Shown in pieces: positions 11,831 through 22,174 of a DNA stretch of 64,000 nt. The stretch's first letter is position 1. Every line of letters begins with the position of its first letter. The notes under the pieces were generated by a model. The model ran no database searches. It was given only the letters and a program-made list of their open reading frames with translations, and was not told where the DNA came from. The position numbers and the translations under genes were made by a program. Source of the stretch: Diphasiastrum complanatum (Eukaryota; Streptophyta; Lycopodiopsida; Lycopodiales; Lycopodiaceae); NCBI GenBank assembly GCA_029204225.1, contig CM055094.1, positions 17,628,625 through 17,692,624 of the forward strand. The letters run 5' to 3'.

Positions 11831-12390
11831 GTTTCTATTACCAAATCTTTGCTAGCTTTCAACTCTCAATCTGATGAAATGACACGAAACGAAAATGTTT
11901 ACGAATAGCACGACATGACACGAAACAAAAATGTTCGCGATGCAAAACACTTTGTGCTCTAAAGGACCAGGAAGAATAGATCATATTGTAGCTATTATGC
12001 ACATATTATTTTGAATTTTGTTTGATCTTGAATGAATTGTTGTCTGCCATCATTCATTTATTTGTTTTATCAATTTCGCACATTGGTTCAATCTTGTTGA
12101 ATGATGTATTAATTCATAACATAGATCAGCAGTGTCTGTCTACATTCTGGAGGATTGTAGGAATGATATAGCAGGCAGTGACCAGCAACCATATCTGAAC
12201 TCCATCGGAATTGACTTTGTTCACGACTGTTTTTGCTTCGCATTTCATTTCGCTTCGCAATTACTTTGCTTTAGAAAATATCAGAGCTCATTCAAGTTTC
12301 GCTTTGTTTCGTTTCGTGCGATATCATTTCGTTTCGTCACAAAGCCTGATAGATTTGCACAAGTATTTCCTAATTTTTCCATCAGAATCG
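11817..12390 (+). repeat. Probable 3' LTR of the plus-strand copia element
   Basis: The left edge is the TG directly after the polypurine tract. The right edge is not defined because no partner LTR exists in the window. The sequence repeats the words ACGAAACGAAAATG (11885 and 11925) and, in inverse form, TTTCGTTTCGT (about 12305-12340), so its two halves could pair. No coding content. Confidence 0.4.
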
Positions 12391-12394
12391 CATT

Positions 12395-12860
12395 ATGGTG
12401 ATGTCATTTTCTTGTTCTTATGTGTTTGTAGCACCCACCCCTTGGTGGATAAAAGACGAGACTCCAATAATGACCAGGGCCCCCGACGCTGATGACATCC
12501 CAGCTAGGGCCGGTAGGTTGGTTGTCTTTGATCTGAATGGTAAACACTTACGAAATAGAATTGGATGGCCCTTTTGTAAGATCCTTCAAAAGAGACATAA
12601 ACTGAGTGCATGAAAACTACTATTGTTTTCTAAGGCCCAGGGCTAGAAAGTTTTTTAAGAAACTAGCCAAAGTGAGAGTGCACATCATTATATGGAACAA
12701 CATGAGATATACGAAGGTCATGAAATTACTACAGACTTGCTTCCATGAAGAAATGCAACAAAGATTTTTCAAAGGTAGCTCAAAATTTTACACATTAATA
12801 CTTGTTATCATGTTGTCAACAACAACGTCAGGATTGTTAAAGCATATGGGCTCAATTAAC
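12395..12860 (+). pseudogene. FCP1/NLI-interacting-factor phosphatase-like fragment
   Basis: Two open stretches carry FCP1-like HAD phosphatase hallmarks. RLVVFDLNG (about 12510-12540) matches motif I, and FLRPRARKFFKKLAKVRVHI (about 12630-12690) followed by IWNNMRYTKVMKLL matches the R-P-x-x-x-x-F-L and I-W-S/T-S region. The second Asp of the usual DxDx(T/V) motif is Asn, as also occurs in some plant relatives. A GT donor directly follows the DLNG codons (12540), so the two parts may be separate exons. The carboxy-terminal part (GDxxxDD region) is not visible. It lies upstream of, and in line with, the relic at 13140-14438. Confidence 0.55.
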
Positions 12861-13139
12861 TAACAACAATGTTTTCAGCTATCCAGCTGACAAATCACTC
12901 TTCGCAAGGCAAAGAAAAGCAATTGGATTAAATATACAAAGTTGCAAAGTTCAAATAAAAAAAATAACAAAATTTTAAAACATCTTTCAAAATTTTTTGC
13001 AGTTAATATTTGAAAAACTTTTCCCTTGAAAACAAGGAAGATGGATGATCCATGCTCTAGCAAAGGGATCATGGTTGGATATTCAAGTTTAATTCCATAC
13101 CCTGGTTCATAATTCATATTTAACTAAATTGGTTTTATG

Positions 13140-14438
13140 CATTGGACAGTGTGAAGGAGAATCACAATATATTATCATCTAGGATATCTTACCCTTGGAT
13201 TATCAAGGACCATATGGAAGGAGGATTTCTCAGAGTTTCAAGAGTTGGAGACTTCCAAGTTGAATGGCACTTAGCAGGTGATTTAAGAACACTGAAATGC
13301 ATGTATAATGTCTCTCACAATGCTACATCTAAACATCCTTGTTTATACGGATATCTTATCCTCGGATTATCAAGGACCATATGGAAGGAGGATTTCTTAG
13401 AGTTTCAAGAGTTGGAGACTTCCAAGTTGAATGGCACTTAGCAGGTGATTTAAAAACACTGAAATGCATGTATAATGTCTCTCACGGTGCTACATCCAAA
13501 TGTGCAAAAGATGTAACTGGAAGTACAGGAATTATAGAGAAAATGCAGATCCAAACTAGAAGCTAGTATTGCCTATTCCCTTGAAAAATGTGCATGTTTG
13601 CACTCTTCATGCAGAAATAAGGATAATAGAAAAGCTCATTTATCTTCATATAGTTTTTGCACGGAATAGTAAGCCAGCATCAGTTGCAAATGAAGCTATT
13701 TGTCGGTTAGAAGATGTTTTATCAAAAGCAGGACTACATAAGGGACATGTCAAAATACAAAAAGATGAAAAGCTTTTTGGAAAGTTAGGAAATATGCCAA
13801 CTAAGCCAAGCATCGAAGGAGCAAAAGCACGTTGATTCCTATCAAACCATACTGATAAGGATTCACAAATTCAACACTCAGTCTGGAAAGAAATTGTTGC
13901 TGCCACTGAAGACTTAGGAGTGATCGGCAAATCAAGATAATTGAAAGTTGATGTATGGAGAAAGCTTGATAGTATAAGATATTAAGAAAAGATAAATTTT
14001 CTGATACTGATAAGAGAGCTTTACAAAAGACTTGCGTCGATTTTGTTGATGTAGTATCAAAAGCATGGGGAGAAGATCACATCACTCATTACATGGTTAG
14101 TATGCATGCTCAGACCAGCTATCAATTATATTATATATTTTGATCCAAGCATAAGACTGACATTACGATTTTGACATGTGCAGCACATACTAAGAGATCA
14201 TACAACATTTTTTGCAAACTCATATGGAAGCCTAAGTGTTTGGTCATCACCAAGGATGGAGAAGTCAAATTGGCAAGCACAGACATCATTTCATCGAAAT
14301 ACACAGCATGGAGAAACCAATGAAAAACGAAACTATATTTGCCAATTATTTCAGTGTTTCTACCGTAGAGTTCAAATTCGACAAATCACAAAATCTTCAA
14401 ACTTGCAGCACCATAATGATAACTCTAGTAAGAGTTAA
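13140..14438 (+). pseudogene. Multi-exon gene relic, probably transposon-related
   Basis: Coding-like blocks in order: WHLAGDLRTLKCMYNVSH (twice, through a tandem duplication), NVHVCTLHAEIRIIEKLIYL (13590-13650), RLEDVLSKAGLHKG, KPSIEGAKAR, then DFVDVVSKAWGEDHITHYM ending at 14095. A GT-AG intron (14096-14183) joins HYM to HILRDHTTFF in frame, and the last exon runs to a stop at 14438 through SLSVWSSPRMEKSNWQAQ. The layout (GGDLK-like block, DTLH-like block, HVTPYMH-like block, then a QGLEK-like block) resembles a widespread uncharacterised protein family often linked to transposable elements. That resemblance is from memory and unverified. Stops near 13834 and 13939 and the duplication break it. 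Confidence 0.45.
13182..13500 (+). repeat. Tandem duplication of a 167-bp coding segment
   Basis: Copy 1 starts at 13182 and copy 2 at 13349, a period of 167 bp, with about 150 bp highly alike (a handful of mismatches). The period is not a multiple of three, so the duplication itself shifts the reading frame of the surrounding gene relic. Confidence 0.92.
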
Positions 14439-14574
14439 ATCCAAGTGTGCCAATATGATCATCACCCTTAGAAAAGCTTGCAAATTTATTGAGCAACATA
14501 GAAGCTAAAAATTCAGAGATATAAAGTTGCTACAAATGTAAATTGTATTCACAATTTTCAATATATACAAATCA

Positions 14575-16094
14575 TCATTCAGAGGTATCTGATTCATACT
14601 CTTGTCCAATTGTTGTACTATCATGCAATAATTCTCTACTTGCATATGCATTCAGAAGATGCGCATTGTCCTTGTTACCACTCAATTTTATATATGTTGC
14701 ATACAATGAATAATGGGAACTCCTTAATGGTACATTCCCATCTACAAATCCTAATATGTTTAAAACATAAGATCTCTTCACAAAAATTATTTTATTTGCT
14801 CTCGCAAATTTATGTCCACCTAAATAATAAGATAAGGCTTTCACAGCCATTATCATTGTCTCTCCAACTGGACTGAATTTGGAATGAGAAAAATGCCTCA
14901 AGTAGTGGCCGAGGCCACTATCCCTGTGGAAAGATGATGAATGTTGTCTGAAGCCCCCTTGACGAGTAGCAAAGTCATCGATAAAAAGTGTATTCTGCAA
15001 TTACAAGATTGGAGTTTTTAGCACAAATTGAATTCTGCAAAACACATACATCAGAAAAACAAACGTACAATAAAACTTTTAAGCTTACGCATTCATCATC
15101 ATCTGCTGCAACTAGATCGGGATGATCTATATTGTGACCATCAATTGAAGAAGAGTTATCAGCAAATTTCATAACTGATGGACGAGAGAATCTCAGCTGG
15201 GCTTGGAATGTAATAAATTCCTCATCAGAATGCAAACTTCGTCCATGAGCACTAACATTTGCCATAGCCCAGGACAAACATTCCTCACCAGTCAGAATTT
15301 CCTCCTCACCATCATAGTGAATGCCTGACACTAAGTCTTCGGTTTCAAAATCAACAATGTCAGAGAACTCAGTAATGGTGCTTGACAATAAACAAAGCAC
15401 TTCATCCTCACGATAATTTTAAAAAAACACGTAAATTTGCCGTTGTAATATAGACACCTTCATTTATATAATATTTTGGCAAATCAAAAAAGCATTTAGA
15501 ATGTACTCTAGCAATATCTTCCTCATTATTGGCATTAGAGCCAATGAAAGCATCCCTCAACATGTCAGTATCTGCATTCAAATATTCAGTATCTTTATTA
15601 GGAGTATCAATCAAGAAATGAATGATATCCTTTATGGAATGTTCAGTAGTGGAGGATGAAGGGATCTAAGTTTCAGGAATCAAAGTATCTGACGCTACTG
15701 GGATTCGTACCAAAAGGAAAAACACAAATCCGGTTTAATACTCTAGAAAACGACATTCTAGATTACAAACATTACATTCACTGGATTTCTTAAATTTATC
15801 AAAAAGTTTAGTGTACATCATGTCTAGCTGCTGCTTATAATGAGAAAAAGTATGTACAAGATTAGTGAAATGCATAAACGACAAATTAGACACAGAGATT
15901 GGAGGGATATTGACTATATCCCTGAATCTGATATATTGGTCATAAAAAACATCAGGACTTTGTTGTGCTGTACTGAACACATTTAGAAAAGGCCGGAAGA
16001 GGGACTTGAAGTACTCTATGCCCTCAGTCATACCAAACTCAGAGAAAAAACTAGACAACAAATGCTCACGACTAGGATCAGAGGAGGAAGCCAT
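14575..16094 (-). pseudogene. Unrecognised four-exon gene relic convergent with its neighbour
   Basis: Exon 1 opens with ATG at 16094 (MASSSDPSREHLLSSFF) and stays open to about 15740, with GT donors near its end. Exon 2 is about 15410-15699, with a likely CAG acceptor and one in-frame TAG at about 15669. A frame change at a T7/A4 run (about 15420) leads into exon 3 (15089-15412). A GT-AG intron (14995-15088, donor GTAAGC, acceptor TTGCAG) joins DDDEC to NTLFIDDFATRQGGF in frame, and exon 4 runs to a stop at 14575. Exons 2 and 3 are acidic and exon 4 is basic in its first half. I recognise no domain. It ends about 137 bp from the plus-strand relic's stop, tail to tail. A stop and a frameshift suggest decay, though sequencing indels in homopolymers are possible. 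Confidence 0.5.
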
Positions 16095-16251
16095 TGAATA
16101 GTATCGGATCTGTGCGAGAGGGGAGTAACCGAAGATGAAGGGAGAACACTACGCACGCACAGAAGCGATATGTATGAACGACGTATCGCTCTTGTGCGCA
16201 TAAAGAAATAGGATACAATAAGGTAACAAACAAGGCGCACATAGAAGCGAT

Positions 16252-16465
16252 TGTTGGGAGAGAAGGAGATAAGATGAGAGGAGAAAGGTGTCGCATGTAA
16301 GAAACGAAAAATTAGCTCAAAAAGAGGGTAAGATGAACACGAACGAGAAACGAAACTCGAACAGAAAGTGTTCGAGCGCAGCGGAATGAGCTATATGACT
16401 CTCTCCGTAAGCATGACTATGCCTATCAAAACGAGCATAATGCTAGTGATGGAAATTACGGTCAT
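16252..16465 (-). repeat. Copia-3 left (3') LTR
   Basis: Starts TGTTGGGAGAGA and ends GGTCA on the plus strand. It aligns with 18729-19062 throughout except for the microsatellite, with roughly 30 differences by eye, so insertion is not recent. It lacks the long (GA)n array of its partner. Confidence 0.8.
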
Positions 16466-16489
16466 TTTTTATTATTCTTGTATAACTCC

Positions 16490-18560
16490 ATTCAGATAGG
16501 CTGTTTGTACATCAAGTTGATGCACTTCAAGGTCTGCAGCTGCAGCATAAGACAAGAGCATTCGGATCGACGAATGTTTGATTACTGGACTGAAAGTCTC
16601 ACTGTAGTCGACATTGGGAATCTAGGTGAATCCTCGTGCTACTAGTCTTGCCTTCCTTTGATCAGTTGCTTCGTTGGCATTGTATTTGATCTTTAAAATC
16701 CATTTGAAATCAATAATATTGCAGCCAATAGAAGCTGACTAATGACCATGTCTGATTCTTGATCAGAGATGAATGCTCTCTGTCCATAGCTTCTCTCTAG
16801 AGATCAGAGTCTGGTTGGTTGAGTGCCTCTTCGACTGTCATCGATTCCTGTATCAAGAAACAGATAGACTCTAGAGTATACCTTGTGGGCTGTGTGCGCA
16901 CTCGGCTTGATCTTCTGGGAGGATTTGACTGATGAACCACTCTTGGGACTTGTTACGAGGTAGCAATAACATCTTCATCTGATTCATTGTCTCGAAGTGG
17001 GTCGACAATAGACACGCCTGAGCCAGAAGCTGGGACTGTTGTGTCAACGGTAGGTGATGAGAGTTCTTCTTGAGCAACATCCTTGCCTTTGAGGTCGATG
17101 AACTGATCCTCGATGAAGACTGTATCCCGGCTATACAAGATTTGTTGGATATCAGGATCATACAGCTTATAAGTATTATCAGATGAAGTATATCCAATCA
17201 GGATGGTCTTGAGACCTTGGAAGTCCAATTTCTTTCTCGTGTCTTTTGGGATCTGCGCGTAGGCAATGCACCCAAACACTCTTAGGTTCTTCAAAGAAGG
17301 CTTAGAGCCTGTCCACACCTCGTGGGGTGTCTTGCCTGAGAGGGCCTTGATCGAACATCTAATCTGGATGTAAGCTACAGTGGAGACAGCTTCAGCCCAG
17401 AATCTCTTGGGCAACGATGCATGCGATAGCATACATTTGGCATATTCAACCAAGGTACGGTTCTTCCTCTCGGCTAAGCCATTAGATTGAGGACTGTAAG
17501 GAGTGATGAATTGCTGCTCAATGTCTTGGCTTTGGCAATACTCCTTAAACTCGATAGAGATATATTCTCCACCATTATCTGACCTGAGAGCCTTGATCAT
17601 CCTTCCAGTCTCCTTCTCTGCATGCTCCTTGAAGATTCTGAAGCAGTTGAAGGCTTCTAATTTCTTTTTCATAAAATACACCATGGTCCTTCTGAAAAAT
17701 TCATCAATAAAGTTATAAAATACTTGGCATCCTTTAGTGAAGGATTTTTCATCGGGCCACAAATATCTGAATGTACAACATCTAGCAATCCTCTAGCAAT
17801 ATGTTGATGGCTTGATTTAAATGGTTTCCTAGTCTGTTTACCAACTAGACAGTCTTGACAAACATATAACTCGACTTTTTCGCGAGGATAGTCGAGATCA
17901 AGAACAATAGATTGTCTAGACATTCGTTGTACAACAGCATGATTTAAATGACCAAGTTTATAATGCCAAAGTAAACCTTTATTTGAATGAATAGAAGTAC
18001 TAAGAGCCTGACTAGAGGCAGAAAAGCAATGACTTAATTTGTACAAGTATCCATGCCTCTTTCCGAGTGCTAGGATCTTGCCTGTCCTATCAACTACTTT
18101 ACACTAATCACATTCAAATTCTATTATGTGTTCTAGATCTGTGATTCTGCTTATAGAGAGCAGATTCGTAGATAAATTTGGTACATAAAGGACTCTAGAG
18201 AGTAGCTTAGACTGATCATTAGCAAAGCTTAATCTTACAATGCCTTCACCTTTAATAGCTTGTGTGCTATTGTCACCAAGGTAAACATATTTTTAGGTAT
18301 TGTAAGGTATATAGGACTCAAAACAACCAATAAAGCTAGTCATATGATGAGTGGCTCCGGAATCCAGGAACCAAGAATTGTTGTCAGGTGCTTCTTGATG
18401 GTTGGTCATGAAGGCATCATGATCCGCTTTTTGAATAGGTTGTGGAGCTTCTGCAGGTGCATTTGCCACTTGATTTGACTGTCCCTTGTTGTTGTTCTTC
18501 GCTTGAAGTATCCGACAGTCTTGTATTTCGTGGTTGTTTCGCTTGTAGTATCTGCAGACC
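16490..18560 (-). pseudogene. Copia-3 pol remnant: knuckle, protease, integrase, start of RT
   Basis: The zinc knuckle (about 18500-18545) has lost its second Cys (CRYYKRNNHEIQDC). The protease motif is LDSGATHHM (about 18345-18370). GAG-preintegrase (17669-18046) contains LLWHYKLGHLNHAVVQRM and the CQDCLVGKQTRKPF zinc-binding end. The integrase (16953-17762) keeps RSDNGGEYIS and SNGLAERKNRTL, and the FWAEAVSTVAYIQIR and TPHEVWTGSKPS blocks. A frame break lies near 17670-17760 inside the integrase. Near 16490-16600 the minus strand reads ADLEVHQLDVQTAYLNG, the beginning of copia RT, and stops at the LTR. Confidence 0.88.
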
Positions 18561-18716
18561 TTGGGAATCCATGTGAAAGAATTAGTGTAAGTGATAGGAG
18601 AAACTATCAGTGACTTAAGTATGAAAATCTGATACTGAAAATACAGAACAAGAAAACAATTACTCTATCGGCTAGTAGAGTCTTGTCCTGTGGAGGCTTA
18701 TCAAGCTATGAAAATT

Positions 18717-18728
18717 GCTCTGATACCA
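18717..18728 (-). other. Copia-3 tRNA-iMet primer-binding site
   Basis: The minus strand reads TGGTATCAGAGC exactly, directly beside the TG that opens the right LTR. Confidence 0.9.
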
Positions 18729-19062
<334 letters not shown>

Positions 19063-19522
19063 TTCTTGATTACGCAGCCAAACCTTAATGAATGAAATGC
19101 CAGAAAAATAATTTGTTGCAAATAGCTAGACAAATTATGTATCACGAATGATTCGCAAAGAGAAAGATTAAGCTCGACTGATAATCAGTCACAAATGATT
19201 TGCAAAAAACAAGACTAAATATTAGTCATCTATTACCAGAATGAGTAACTAGAAAAGCCAGACAAAATGAATGATAAGGTAGCAATATTAACACAGATCT
19301 GAACACAAAACAAAGAACTATTATTAGATTAAGTGTATTAAGTATACATGTCAATAATAATACCCAAGCTGAATAGATAGACATATAAACATATAGAAAT
19401 AGAATTATAGAGATATAGACATACAGAAGCAAAATCATTTGAATAGATGTACAAAATCCCCAAATTTGGATGATCTTTTATTGAATACAAATACCAATTT
19501 GTACAATTAATTGTATGGATTT
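19063..19522. other. No gene recognised; 3' flank of the exon at 19523
   Basis: AT-rich sequence with many ATAGA/ATAGACAT words (19370-19435). It directly follows the stop codon of the minus-strand gene, so it should hold that gene's 3' UTR, but no clear polyadenylation signal was picked out. The right end of Copia-3 forms its other border. Confidence 0.4.
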
Positions 19523-19597
19523 TCATTGTTCTTCTACAATGTTAATATCTATTGGAAGATCCTTGCAGGACGTTGTGTTTTCTTGTCTTTTTCGTAT
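19523..19597 (-). CDS. Terminal exon of an unrecognised host gene
   Basis: A 75-nt exon of 24 codons plus TGA. It is preceded by a CAG acceptor (19598-19600) and reads RKRQENTTSCKDLPIDINIV before the last three residues. It is in the right phase (0) to follow the exon at 24957-25328, giving a joint that reads FRFIINGKL-IRKRQEN. The link is inferred from matching splice sites, phase and a sensible protein end. The 5.36-kb intron between the two contains Copia-2. Confidence 0.6.
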   Translation of the reverse strand: MRKRQENTTSCKDLPIDINIVEEQ

Positions 19598-19609
19598 CTG
19601 CATGAGCAT

Positions 19610-20140
19610 TCAATCTACTTGAATGCTCTTTGGTTAGAAAGAGAAATACACCACCAATTTCACCAATGTAGAAAAATCAGCATCTACACACAATTTGAAA
19701 TGCAAACACCAATAGAACTTGATCAAACTTGAATAAAATGATTATGTACTGTTGTTGTCCGTACAAAACTAGCAAGCTACTGTATTTCACACGTGTGGAT
19801 CCAAAAATAACAAATATAGATCATTCTACACATAGAATTGCAAGCAATCACCAAGATAGTGCACCAATGGATAGTAAAACCCAAGAGAACCATGTATAAG
19901 CATGAAATGAGATAGAGAAGAGAGAAGATTACTCTCTCCATGAGTTATTTTATAGCAGGTCCAAACCCTATTTGGCCACTTGGCTTTCCCACCAAAATAC
20001 TAAACCTACTAATTTTGGGTCTAGATTCAGTGTACCCAACTATTCAAATCGAATCTACTCAAACTCGCATTCTAACTTTCCCACACTTTCAAAAAGTGTT
20101 TATTCAAATGAAATTTAGACTAATGAACTTTGAAAAGTCA
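19610..20140 (-). repeat. Copia-2 left (3') LTR
   Basis: Matches 24270-24797 with about 20 differences. It ends AAAGTCA on the plus strand, beside a purine-rich tract on the minus strand (AAAGGAGGAGAGG, about 20142-20155), the expected polypurine tract. The shared bases ACCTCT just past the CA leave the exact edge uncertain by six bases. Confidence 0.85.
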
Positions 20141-21194
20141 ACCTCTCCTCCTTTGCAATGACTCGCTCCCTCACAAAATGATATTGTATCTCAATATGCT
20201 TGCTCCTAACATAGTTTTTGACAATAGAACTTTGATCCATCATAAAAATGATCTTCTTCCTAAGAATAGACCTCCTTTCAATGATCATGTTCAGCTCAAA
20301 ATAGAAACAACCTTGATTGATATAGAGAATAGTGTCCACTTGGGATACTTCACTATTTCTTACATCAATTTTACATGTCAAAATGTGACTAGTACATGAA
20401 GAATCAAATAGAATGTAAATGAAATGATTCCACCATGCTTCCAACTCTGAACTCTCTGGAAAAATACAACAAACAAACAATAAATGTGAGTGATCAACTT
20501 TTGCTTGCATGTCTGCTCCTCCTTTGTCCTTTGTTGCCATGTATCTACCATGATACTCCATGAATGAGCTTCCATCTCCATCTTGCCATAAGATGCCATC
20601 AAGCCTTGATGACTTGACCATGAATGAGTGACATAATGAACCTCCAATAGCTTCATTTTCATCAACAAAATCAGCCAAAAATGCTAGTACAAATCCAACA
20701 TCAAAACAATGTTCACCAATGTAGCTAGTTTTACCATATCTTGACAATTTGCACACATCCACATGAAATTGCTCAAACATGAGATAGAACAAGTAAAGTA
20801 AACTTGAACAACACTTCATTGCTGCTCCTTTGACCTTACTTGAGTCTTCAATATTCTGTAAAAACAGATCCATAATACCTTTGCCAATTACCTCTCCTTT
20901 GATGCTCTTGACTAGCTCCAAATTGCCAACTTCTCTTTTGACTGGTTGAAGCGCTTTGAGATCAACCTTTTGATATTCAACTTGATCATCAAAGTCATTG
21001 AACAAACTTTGTTTTCCAGATCCATTACTTGATTTTACAGCAAAATAACATTCATCCACTTGCATAGCTCCATGTACACAAGAAGATCCTCCAAAAGATG
21101 TTCCACTCTTCACAAGAGATTGATACTCAAGATCCATTGCTTGGATCCACTCCTCTTCTTTCCTTGCTTGATCTACACTTGTAGGCTCATCCAA
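20115..21194 (-). CDS. Chimeric ORF: copia pol ends around an unrelated open frame
   Basis: A single 359-codon frame. Residues 1-32 are the usual copia segment just before RT (LDEPTSVDQARKEEEWIQAM, LEYQSL). Residues from about 312 are the copia RNase H end (DQSSIVKNYVRSKHIEIQYH, then FVRERV). Between them lie roughly 270 residues with no RT motif: no motif A, no YVDD, no STEAEY block. Instead there is a Lys/Asp/Val-rich part, then a Cys-, Phe- and Trp-rich part with short hydrophobic runs (SLLYLFYLMF, VLAFLADFV). I do not recognise it. Such a length without a stop in AT-rich DNA is unlikely by chance. It is best read as sequence captured into the element. A one-base frame change near 21205 separates it from the integrase frame. 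Confidence 0.65.
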   Translation of the reverse strand: MDEPTSVDQARKEEEWIQAMDLEYQSLVKSGTSFGGSSCVHGAMQVDECYFAVKSSNGSGKQSLFNDFDDQVEYQKVDLKALQPVKREVGNLELVKSIKGEVIGKGIMDLFLQNIEDSSKVKGAAMKCCSSLLYLFYLMFEQFHVDVCKLSRYGKTSYIGEHCFDVGFVLAFLADFVDENEAIGGSLCHSFMVKSSRLDGILWQDGDGSSFMEYHGRYMATKDKGGADMQAKVDHSHLLFVCCIFPESSELEAWWNHFIYILFDSSCTSHILTCKIDVRNSEVSQVDTILYINQGCFYFELNMIIERRSILRKKIIFMMDQSSIVKNYVRSKHIEIQYHFVRERVIAKEERLTFQSSLV

Positions 21195-21199
21195 AGAGG

Positions 21200-22033
21200 T
21201 TAGGAAAGATAACTTTCAAAAACTACTTGCTTACTCTTTTGATCATATGTGAGCCTTGAAGGTACTTGTCTTTCTCTTGATGTTCTCCTCAGCTTTTGAC
21301 TTGATGAAGGTCCATCATCACCACCATCCAAAGTAGGATCCTTCTCATCAACATCAAGAATGTTAGATCCATCCACTCTACCATCAATCATGTTTGAAGA
21401 CACCTTTGGAATGTTCCTCTCATCAAAAATGACATCTCTACCAACAATCACTTTGTTAGTAGAAGGAATGTAAACCTTATAGGCTTTACTCACCTCACTA
21501 TATCCAACAAAAATACCTCTTCTTGAAGATGGATCCTCCTTGGTCCTATCATCAAGAGTAATATTGACATAGCATGTGCATCCAAAAGTTCTTAGAAAGT
21601 TGACACTTGGCCTCCTCTTGAATAGCATCTCAAAAGGTGTCCTTCCATCCAAAATAGCACTCGGCCACCTATTGCACAAGAAATTGGCACACAACAAAGC
21701 TTGATCCCAAAATGGTTTGTCAAAATTAGCACTTAACCTCATAGCTTTAGCACTGTCACATAAAGTCCTATTCTTCCTTTCAGCCACTCCAATTTGTTGT
21801 GCGGTCCTTGATGTTGTACACTCCCTCTTGATCCCATGCTCATCACAAAAGGCCCTGAACTTATTAGATATGTACTCACCACCATTGTCACCTCTCAAGC
21901 ACTTGATCTTTGTGGAAAATTGGTTCTCCCTTGCATTCTTGAACTTGACAAAGACATCATACACTTCATCCTTGCTCTTTAGTAGATAGATCCAACAAAA
22001 TCTACTAAAATCATCAATGAATGTTACATACAT
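21200..22033 (-). CDS. Copia-2 integrase
   Basis: A 277-residue frame covering the integrase core and its carboxy-terminal extension. It starts at YVTFIDDFSRFCWIYLLKSK, which holds the first catalytic Asp. GDNGGEYIS follows with the second (a Ser-to-Gly change before it), and AERKNRTL gives the Glu. The FWDQALLCANFLCNRW, TPFEMLFKRRPS and FGCTCYVNI blocks follow, then GRDVIFDE. Long and continuous, so recently active or sheltered. The zinc-binding HHCC end lies in the upstream frame. Confidence 0.92.
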   Translation of the reverse strand: MYVTFIDDFSRFCWIYLLKSKDEVYDVFVKFKNARENQFSTKIKCLRGDNGGEYISNKFRAFCDEHGIKRECTTSRTAQQIGVAERKNRTLCDSAKAMRLSANFDKPFWDQALLCANFLCNRWPSAILDGRTPFEMLFKRRPSVNFLRTFGCTCYVNITLDDRTKEDPSSRRGIFVGYSEVSKAYKVYIPSTNKVIVGRDVIFDERNIPKVSSNMIDGRVDGSNILDVDEKDPTLDGGDDGPSSSQKLRRTSRERQVPSRLTYDQKSKQVVFESYLS

Positions 22034-22174
22034 CTTAGCTCCACTATTGCTAATTGTAGTAAATCCATGAATATCCGAATGTACAAGTTGAACAGGCTTT
22101 GTAGATCTAGAAAACTAGTATAAGGTAGTCTATGTGACTTAGACAAAGCACAAGACTCACAAACATGCTTGGCA

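Noticed and set aside
16110-16250. Inverted repeat AGAAGCGATA / TATCGCTCTT as a transposon end
   Set aside because: It is imperfect and local, and has no partner near 12.4 kb, so it does not define an end of the convergent gene pair.
20130-20668. Separate plus- and minus-strand ORFs inside the Copia-2 insert
   Set aside because: They are shorter than, and overlap, the 359-codon frame that joins copia sequence at both ends.
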